In this document: in pieces, positions 56,886 to 64,000 of the stretch
Position numbering within the stretch: the stretch's first letter is position 1
Layout of the letters: every line of letters begins with the position of its first letter
Origin: Deroplatys truncata
Lineage: Eukaryota > Arthropoda > Insecta > Mantodea > Mantidae
Assembly: GCA_030765065.1 (NCBI GenBank)
Contig: CM060989.1
Location: 55,442,001-55,506,000 of the forward strand
Direction: 5' to 3'
DNA length: 64,000 nt
Notes under the pieces: generated by a model
Seen by the model: only the letters and a program-made list of their open reading frames with translations
Database searches by the model: none
Told to the model about the DNA's origin: nothing
Position numbers and translations under genes: made by a program

Positions 56886-57480
56886 TTAAATTTAGTTTTA
56901 TTTTAGACGCTCTTTAACTGCTGTGGTCTAGCATTCCATTCTACAGTTGAGCCAAAAATCTACGAACCGCCTGCGCGGTGTGTTTTCCTGTCCGCGTCCT
57001 CGGCGGTCATTGCCGTCTGCCACTATCATAGAAAGGCGCGGATGAAACCATACAGCATTTTAAAACTACTTTTAAAGACTTTACTTATCAACTTTATGAA
57101 AGGAGATGCTGAAACTGGCCACCGTCGTTGTGCACACATTTTTGGCACCTCTTCAGGAAACTATCCACCATGGATAGCGCCTTTCTATGATAGCGGCAGA
57201 CGGCAACGAACACCGAGGACGCGGACAGGAAAACCGCCGCGCAGGCGGTTCGTAGTTTTTTGGCTCGCCTGTATATTGGGCGTGAAAGACCGCAAATTTT
57301 GCTCAGAGGCCCCGTTATTAGGCTTGAGGTTCTTTTACGTGCCGTAAATCGACACGGAACCACGGCTTTACTTCCCTTCCGAAGGAAGCCACATTAAGGG
57401 TTTTTATGCTAGAAAAAAGTCATCACCCTCCGCCGGGTTTAAACCCGAAACCTAGGGGGTAACCACTGCACCACGGGGAA
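56886..57480 (-). mobile_element. tRNA-derived SINE, copy 5, interrupted
   Basis: 56886-56943 is the inverted SINE tail (TTTAGTTTTATTTTAGACGC, CATTCTA). 57272-57480 is the inverted body and head (TATTGGGCGTGAAAGACC, GGCTTGAGGTTCTTTTACGT, AACCACTGCACCACGGGG). A 328-bp mariner-like element sits between them. Confidence 0.85.
56944..57271. mobile_element. CAG-TIR MITE (328 bp) inside a SINE
   Basis: Starts CAGTTGAGCCAAAAATCTAC and ends TTTTTTGGCTCGCCTG, i.e. inverted CAGGCGAGCCAAAAAACTAC. TA lies at both sides (56942-56943, 57272-57273). Excision leaves ATTCTATATTGGGCG, the usual SINE sequence. Almost all of the element is terminal repeat (GTCCGCGTCC, CTATCATAGAAAGGC). It is the smallest derivative of this family in the window. 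Confidence 0.9.
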
Positions 57481-58435
57481 CGATGGATATTTATCTTTGA
57501 ATGTATTAAACGTAACGTATATGCGGTAATTTAAAATCTAAAACCGCCGCGATTTTCAATGAAAAGTGGCAACAGGGTCGGTAGCACTTCCAGACTTGTG
57601 CGCATGCGCAAAAGGTATGAGTGATTACGTTATGGGGGCCAAATACATACGGGCCGTGCACACTTGAAAAGGTGTACACACGGGGGAAGCTTTTCTTGCA
57701 TGTTACCTTATTTAGACTACAATTTTACGTCAATGCCACAAGGTGATAGCACACTACAAGAGACAATGTAGCAGAAGCAGATAACGTACACAAGCGCCGA
57801 GACATCTCCCGTTTCTCCATAGCATCCACAATCTCAACTACAATTTAATTTACACATTCCTTCATTCTTGCCATGACACAATGTACTTATGTGCACAATA
57901 ACATTCACAAAAACAATCCTTTCGTCAGACAAGCTATTATTATTAGCGGCTGCACTTTTTGTTCATAACAAGCTATTATGCAGAAGATAACTATTTTGCG
58001 AACACTCAAAATTTACAATCACCAGCCTACTGGATCTGCTAGTGACTGCTGCACGTGTGTTATGCATTTAGAATATTCCATGTGAAATAAAAGCGTCGCA
58101 CGTTTTGGTTTTTAATTGCAATTTCTCCTATGGATACAGGTTGCTAAGCGAAGCATATTTATAAAATATTAACTTCTAAAACCCAAAGATTGTTGGGGAC
58201 TTAGCGCAATCATTCACTGTGTGTATTTTAACTTTACCCAACTCCGGAAGATACCATTTCAGAATATTATAGGACCAAATCTCATTTATTTATTGGCCAT
58301 TTTCAGGTTAAATTCCATTTTCCATTTAGCACATATCTTATCTACTATATTTGTCTGCCATTTCATTTAACTTACCCTCTCGTAAATCTCTTAATTGCCT
58401 TTATCTTTAAACACCTTATTTAATCCTACTTTGTC
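57481..58435. other. no gene seen
   Basis: No supported frame or repeat. Confidence 0.4.
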
Positions 58436-58469
58436 TTTAACCATTTCCTTTTTATAAGCTCATTTCTCC

Positions 58470-58690
58470 AGTTTTATTTAATCAATTTATTGATGACGTT
58501 TCGGAAAAGGTAAACTCAGATACGTCAGTAAATTAATAATGTAGATATTCCCGGTCTATTGTATGCAGACAATTTGATGGTGGATCAATATCGGTAATTT
58601 AAAACTGAACCAGAACTAAAATAATGCCGTTTAAAAAGGACCGAAACTGGGCAAAAACGAAAAGTTGTTTGTTGAAAGGAAATTCAAATA
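58470..58690 (+). mobile_element. LINE fragment (family A-like)
   Basis: Reads FIDDVSEKVNSDTSVN, LLYADNLMVDQ-like around the catalytic box (GTCTATTGTATGCAGACAATTTG) and MPFKKDRNWAKT across frames. This corresponds to the palm segment of the LINE at 19650. A short, decayed piece. Confidence 0.55.
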
Positions 58691-58694
58691 CTCA

Positions 58695-59845
58695 CTTGAG
58701 AGCAAATTACGTATATCAAGCAAGTTGATTTTGGAAGTGCCTCCCCTAATTCTTCAAGCCTTCTCTCCCTAGTTTTCAAGCATTTCTGGCACCTGCTTAG
58801 GAAATTGCCCATTAAACTACCGTTCCCCCTCTGTAGGTAAAAATCGCATGAGATTAAATCAGGGAACGAGGGGAGGGCATTAAAAGATAAAGGTTACACA
58901 ATTCTACACTCTTTCGATAAACTTAAAAATAAAATTCATCAAGAAACCGCCCTCATTTCCCAGAAAGAAAACTGCAGTGTGTAGCGGGGTTTGGTGAATA
59001 AAGGGAACGTTTTCTGGTTGGTAAGGTCTTGGTGTTGGGTTTCAGGTGATTGCCGGCTGCTCAGGTAGAGGATGATGGGTGACGAGAATCTTACCTCAGG
59101 GATTGTGTGGATGGGAGCAAAGTTTTACATCCTCCTCCTAGCGTTTCTCGACACGAAGTGTTCCATCTTTCGCGTGTCGAAAACGCGCTCCTGCTCCTAG
59201 ACCAAAATCTATTTCACGCCTCTTTTCTAGTTTTGTTCCCTGGTTTTACTATTCACGTGACATTTAATCTTCCTTATTGGTTCTCTAGCTCCTCTGCGCT
59301 TTCTCTCTCATTGGTTCAATTTCAACACCCTTAGGCTCAGCTAGCGTTTCTACTGTTTCTCGTTATTCACGGCTGATTTAATTTTCTGTTCGCATGCGTG
59401 ACTAGCACATCCGTTTCTTTGTTTCGCACGCCGGTGAGCTCTCGGCGATTTCAATAGAACCTAACTGTTTCTCCTGCTAGCCTTTCCTGTATTTATTAAG
59501 GGTTTTGCCCTCTGTTTCCTTTCACATTCTTTTCCTTTCTGATTTATTTTATACGTGTCTCTACTTTATTTTATTTCATCCGTAATAATATTTTATTTCA
59601 TCCATAATAATGTTTCTTCCCCCCTTTACTTAATCTTTAATATTCTCTTTTATCTCCTTCTTATTTTGTTTGATTCGCGCATTAGTCTTAACTTTTCTTC
59701 TGGCTATGGTTATTATTGTACTCGCGGAGTACTTGCGGATCTTATCACTTCAAGTGTAATACGTAATTTACTAAGCAGATACCAGAAATGCTTTTACAAC
59801 GAAGGCAGGCAGTTCCAACGTCTCCTTGCTTGATATATGTAATTT
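58695..59845. mobile_element. second palindromic mariner-like relic
   Basis: The ends are inverted: CAAATTACGTATATCAAGCAAG at the left, CTTGCTTGATATATGTAATTTG at the right. The minus strand of the left arm encodes FPDLISCDFYLQ and MGNFLSRCQKCLKT. The plus strand of the right arm encodes LKNKIHQETALISQKENCS and, after a solo LTR, VIRNLLSRYQKCFYNEGRQF. Both are the C-terminal tail of a transposase related to, but clearly different from, the 47.5-kb one. It has the same tail-to-tail architecture. Confidence 0.7.
58980..59752. mobile_element. solo LTR (773 bp) with 4-bp target duplication
   Basis: Starts TGTAGCGGGG and ends ATCACTTCA, with TG...CA termini and a short imperfect inverted repeat (TGTAGCG/TGAAGTG). 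It is flanked by AGTG at 58976-58979 and 59753-59756. Removing it makes the transposase frame continuous (KENC-SVIRNLLSRYQKC, matching the LRRVMDSFLKRCQKC order of the relative). No internal retroelement genes adjoin it. Pyrimidine-rich interior. A 4-bp duplication suggests a Gypsy- or Bel-type parent, unproven. Confidence 0.8.
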
Positions 59846-60170
59846 GCTTTTCTTTTCCGGCCGCGAAACCGGTCCCGTCAAAGATTGCTCACACGATAGC
59901 TCCCACAATGAGTGCAGAGTGGTTTGAATTTATTGTGCCTTGGTTGAGTCAAGATGGATATGGACCAGAAATTTGGGAGACTGAAGGATGAGAAAGATTG
60001 GACCTAGTGGAACGAGTATTTTGTAAGATTATTTTGGTAGTCCCACAATATAACGTTAATACAGCAGTTCTGGCTGTTAGTATGAGAGGACAAGTAATAC
60101 AAAGAAAATTAATTCATTTCGAATCATTTTGTAGATACGTACGAGCATGTTTTTAAAGCAAGCACCCTAA
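59846..60170. other. no gene seen
   Basis: No supported frame. Confidence 0.4.
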
Positions 60171-60175
60171 TTATT

Positions 60176-60545
60176 TTAAAAATAACATTTTCCAAATACT
60201 TCATCAAAGCACTTGTAACGCGAAACCAGTTTTTTTATGCCTTCGTCAAGGAATGATGCCGCCTGTGATGAAAGCCAAGTCTGTACTTCCTGTTTCACAC
60301 AATCATCGTTGAAATATTTTCCATCAAGGCATTTCTTCAGATGAAGAAACAGACGAAAACAATTTGGTGCCAAATCCGGACTGCAGGGAGGGTGGTCGAA
60401 TTGTTCCCAAATGATGCGAGCAGGTCTCGAGTTTGTTTGGCTGTGTGTAGCCGTGCATTGCCACTCGTTTCCCCATAAACCTCACACAATTGGAATTGAA
60501 GTTTTGTTGACGTAACCATTTCTCGCATTCAAAAAACGAATTACT
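60176..60545 (-). pseudogene. mariner transposase C-terminal fragment
   Basis: The minus strand reads NARLHTAKQTRDLLASFG, then in another frame WEQFDHPPCSPDLAPNCF, RLFLHLKKCLDGKYF, and VQTWLSSQAASFLDEGIKKL ending VSRYKCFDEVFG. This is the end of a mariner transposase from just after the second catalytic Asp. The third Asp (PSD) is replaced in PNC, and at least one frameshift is present. A different subfamily from the 37-kb copy. Confidence 0.8.
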
Positions 60546-60755
60546 GACCTGAATTCAGTCATTCGATTGTTTTGAACATTTCGAAACGCCCTAACAACAG
60601 GAAAACACAAAGTGACGATCCCTTACGGCTACGCCTAGCTTCCTAATGAATGGAGGTCGTCGCGCATACTCAAAATCGCGACTGCAGCGGCAAAGTATTA
60701 AAACCTTACTTTAAGCGTCAGGATAACCCATAGTTATCAAGAGACGCCGGTAATA

Positions 60756-61330
60756 CAGGGAGAGCCAAAAGATTACGAACCGGCTGCGCGGTGTTTTTCC
60801 TGTCCGCGTCCTCTGCGCTAGTTTCCGTCTGCCGCTATCATAAAAAGGCGTGGATGAAACCATACAACATTTTTAAAATTACTTTTACAGGCTTTGCTTG
60901 ACTTTATGAAAGTCTGTTTGAGGACAGAATTATTATTAGAGATTTGTGAACCCCTCGGTCCCCCGATCTAACCTCCTACAATTCCTTTCTCTGGGGTAAC
61001 TTAAAACAAAGTATACAAGAACAAACCCCCACACCCTGGAAGAATTAAAACAAAATATTCGCTAGGAAACTGGCAGCATTTCTCAACGTGAACTACAGCG
61101 AGTGATGGATAGTTTCCTAAAGAGGTGCCAAAAATGTATGGACAACGACGGTGGCCAGTTTCAGCATCTCCTTTCATAAAGTTGGTAAGTATAGGCTTTA
61201 AAGGTAGTTTTAAAAATGTTGTATGCTTTCATCCGCGTCTTTCTATGATAGCGGCAAACAGTAACGAGCGCCGAGGGCGCAGACAGGAAAAACACCGCGT
61301 AGCCCGTCCGTGGCTTTTTGGTTCTTCCTG
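60756..61330 (+). mobile_element. CAG-TIR mariner-like copy, internally deleted
   Basis: Starts CAGGGAGAGCCAAAAG after TA and ends GGCTTTTTGGTTCTTCCTG; the following bases are CA rather than TA. A left terminal repeat is followed directly by the 3' part of the transposase (GGTCCCCCGATCTAA for SPDL, then CAGCATTTCTCAACGTGAAC, and AAGAGGTGCCAAAAATGTAT) and the right terminal repeat. It serves as the uninterrupted reference for the split copy at 54986-56198. Confidence 0.85.
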
Positions 61331-61585
61331 CATTAGCGAAGCGGTATCAATGTTCGGCAGCGATGTACGTGGTTTATGAACGATGTTTGCCAGCTCTACA
61401 GCAGCACTCGCGAGCAGTGGATGTTTGCTGCAATGAAGGCAGGCAGATTCAATAACGTGACAATTCAATCTCTTACTTCATCCTATTTCCGTTCAATTCA
61501 ACAATTCCACGAGTTAGCAAGCTCAACATATTTCTTTTATAGAATTCATATCGAAAAGAGATTGTGACCCCGAACATGAACGTTT
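61331..61585. other. no recognised gene
   Basis: Short GC-balanced stretch with open frames on both strands, unidentified. Confidence 0.3.
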
Positions 61586-61589
61586 TTTT

Positions 61590-62401
61590 ACTTTCTCTAC
61601 TACGTATAGTAAGTAGGGGAAGTATTGTATTCCAATCAAAAATTCAATACCGAGATTTCACCGGAAATACATGTTTTGAGGCCCCCTGAATACAAAAAAA
61701 AAAATCATTTTTGGAAACATGTCCGTGTGTGTCTGAACAGCAAAACTCGGAAACTAACAGTCGGATGGAACACCAAACTTGGTATTTAGGTTCAGTATCT
61801 TTCAGAGATGCGACACGAAGGTTTTCAAGAAAATCCCTCCACCCCAGATTACCCTTTACATGGAACTTTTCGAAAATTTTAATTTTCTCAGAAATGGCTA
61901 ATGATTTTGATTAAAATATCACATGTTTAAGATATTTTCATGACAAATAAAATGTATATCTGAATTTTCTGGGAATGTCTCCTAAAGTATTCTTCATTGT
62001 GAACGACTTTTCCATAACTGGTAAACCATAAGAGATAGACAAAATTTTACTACACAAAAAATGTAGATCGCCCTAAAATGCACAATTTGTCATTTTTGTT
62101 GTTGAGTGAACCATTTTCGAGATATTGCTTGTTATTCTCTTAAATTTTCCAATGCTTATCCTTTTCTCAAATTCGTTATTCATTTTTTTTGTCCTGGTAA
62201 TGCAAGGAGAATGGAATACTCCACATAGCAACCAGTTCTTAAAATATTTGACTATCGCTTAAAGTCTACCAATTCCCCTTGCACCTACAAGAAAATTAGC
62301 AATAAGATTAACATCTCGATTAACATGAAGCATATGGAGAATAAGCGTTTATAAAAATAGTTTGTACAAGAGTAGAGAGTCATGTGAGTGTGGAACACAT
62401 A
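61590..62401 (-). mobile_element. TCTGATG copy L, minus strand
   Basis: The inverted family sequence runs from ACTTTCTCTACTACGTATAG to GAGTCATGTGAGTGTGGAAC. Nearly full length, with a short CA tract (TGTCCGTGTGTGTCTG). The only well-preserved copy in minus orientation. Confidence 0.85.
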
Positions 62402-62940
62402 CTTTATTTGCTTGTAATATTGAGAGTATTGTGAGTGAATTGAGTACAAGAGATTATTCAGTTTTTTAAAGGATTTGTTGGCGAATCTTTCCAAGTTAAA
62501 GAATTAAATTTAAAAGAATTTTTATCTGTACGCATTATGATCAAGAGAAGTTGTTACTAATAATCCGAAGCAATGCACAAGGGAAGCTATTAAAATCTCT
62601 CTCAATTCCATGGTTTTCAAGCGACGCATTCTGACTGACGTATGTCATGTTCCCTCGCTCATGAAGCTTTGGATTTCATCCAGCTTTTAATAACTCGTTG
62701 CAGGCTTACTGGAAAACGTTGGCAAACACCCACATTGTGAAAAATATGCCATAAGTGACATACTCACTGTTTAGTGCTGCCCTCAACTATATTGGATACT
62801 GCACACTACTGAATATTTTCTCCTTGGCAAAGATGTAATAATTAGAGCTGTCGAACAAATGGCACTTGCCATTTTTCTCCAGTAGGCCAATGTGTAAATG
62901 TAATATGTTATTGCGTAACTCTTTAACAGAGAAAAAAAAA
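62402..62940. other. no gene seen
   Basis: No supported frame or repeat. Confidence 0.4.
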
Positions 62941-63298
62941 TCTGATGTGTTGTACTCGCATGACCTTCTCTACTCTTGTACAAACGCTTATTTTCCATCT
63001 GCTAAACATTTGCAGAAACATCTTATTGCTAATTTTCTTGTAGATGCAAGGGGAATATGGTAGGCTTTAAGCGATAGTCAAATCTTTTAAGAGCTGGTTG
63101 CTATGTGGAGCATTCCATTCTCTTTGCATTACCAGGACATAAAAAACGAATAACGAATTCTCATTTGAGAAAAAGTATAAGTATTGGTAAATTCAAACAA
63201 ATAACAAGGAGTATCTCTGAAATGGCCCACTCGACCAAAAGAGGTGACAATTTGTGTATTTTAACGAGATCTACATTTTTTGTGTAGTAAAATTGTAC

Positions 63299-63335
<37 letters not shown>

Positions 63336-63772
63336 CAGTTATGCAAAAGTCATTCAGAATGAAGAGGATTGCTGGGAACATCCCCAGAAAATTCAAGATA
63401 TACATTTCATTTGTCATGAAAATATCTTAAACGTATGATATTTTAATCAAAATCGTTAACCATTTTTGAAAAAATTAAAATTTTCGAAAAATGTTCCATG
63501 TAGTAAAGGGTAATGTGGGGTGGGGGGATTTTCTTGAAAACCTTCGTGTCGCATCTCTGGAAGATCCTGAACGTAAGTACCAAGTTTGGTATGTATCCAA
63601 CTGTTCGTTTCTGAGTTATGCTGTTCGCACACACACGGACATGTTTCCAAAAATGCTTTTTTTTGGATTCAGGGGGTCTCAAAACATGTATTTCCGGTGA
63701 AATCTCTGTATCGAATTTTTGGGTGGAATGCAATGCTTCCCCTACTTACCTACTATACGTAGTAGAGAAAGT
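62941..63772 (+). mobile_element. TCTGATG copy M, with CT microsatellite
   Basis: Starts TCTGATGTGTTGTACTCGCA and ends ACGTAGTAGAGAAAGT. It has a pure CT tract at about 63299-63333 where other copies have TATCTCTTATGGTTT, and only a short CA tract. It carries subtype words (AACAAGGAGTATCTCTGAAA, GAAGAGGATTGCTGGGA) shared with the next copy. Confidence 0.85.
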
Positions 63773-63785
63773 AAAAAAAAGAAGA

Positions 63786-64000
63786 AAAAGGAATAACGAA
63801 TTCCCAATTTGAGAAAAAGTATAAGCATTGGAAAATTCAAACAAATAACAAGGAGTATCTCTGAAATGGCCCACTCGACAAAAAGAGGTGACAAATTGTG
63901 TATTTTAACGAGATCTACATTTTTTGTGTAGTAAAATTTTATTCTCTCTCTTACGGTTTACCAGTTATGCAAAAGTCATTCAGAATGATGAGGATTGCTG
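63786..64000 (+). mobile_element. TCTGATG copy N, partial, runs off the window
   Basis: Begins in the middle of the family (GAATAACGAATTCCCAATTTG) right after copy M. It shares M's private words (AACAAGGAGTATCTCTGAAA), so M and N look like products of a local tandem duplication. Confidence 0.8.

Overview
The window looks like nuclear DNA of an arthropod, most likely an insect with a large, transposon-rich genome. The reasons are split genes with GT/AG introns, tRNA-derived SINEs, many Tc1/mariner-type relics, jockey-like and other non-LTR retrotransposons, and a short piece of an insect-type mitochondrial atp6. There is no bacterial-style gene packing. Almost every open frame outside one host gene is transposon debris or chance.

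The only convincing host gene lies on the minus strand. Its last coding exon (28828-32151, 1107 codons) is joined across an 8.9-kb intron to a short acidic exon (41077-41225). The phases agree (0/0). The predicted C-terminal part of the protein has a textbook PAM2 motif (the poly(A)-binding-protein MLLE ligand), a long acidic region with 12-residue repeats, and a very basic Thr/Pro/Ala/Lys-rich tail like those of microtubule-associated proteins. The 5' end is not identified. A possible plus-strand exon lies at 44691-44819.

Layout: 0.3-0.9 kb, piggyBac relic and tRNA-like SINE; 2.3-4.3 kb, ORF1 of a jockey-like LINE; 5.9-6.9 kb, DD37D Tc1/mariner relic; 7.9-11.5 kb, LINE inside an older repeat, mitochondrial insertion, long-TIR MITE, second LINE; 12.5 kb, 36-bp tandem repeats; 13.8-19.1 kb, two copies of a ~0.87-kb repeat (here 'TCTGATG family') with a SINE, a DDE relic and a hAT-like element between them; 19.6-27.2 kb, LINE, mariner-type elements, a Myb/SANT fragment and a pogo/Tigger element; 28.8-41.2 kb, host gene with a TE-filled intron; 42-64 kb, further TCTGATG copies, palindromic mariner-like elements, SINEs, a solo LTR and LINE fragments.

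The most informative structure is nesting. Several insertions can be undone by eye because the target duplication matches and the interrupted sequence becomes continuous. Examples are a SINE in a mariner transposase, a solo LTR in a transposase, a mariner-like MITE in a SINE, and TCTGATG elements in a mariner-like element and in other TCTGATG copies. The TCTGATG family has sub-terminal inverted repeats, an internal microsatellite, a 3' hairpin and insertion at A-runs. It fits no simple class and is the best candidate for an undescribed element. Two mariner-like elements are tail-to-tail palindromes carrying two copies of the 3' half of a transposase gene, which is also unusual.
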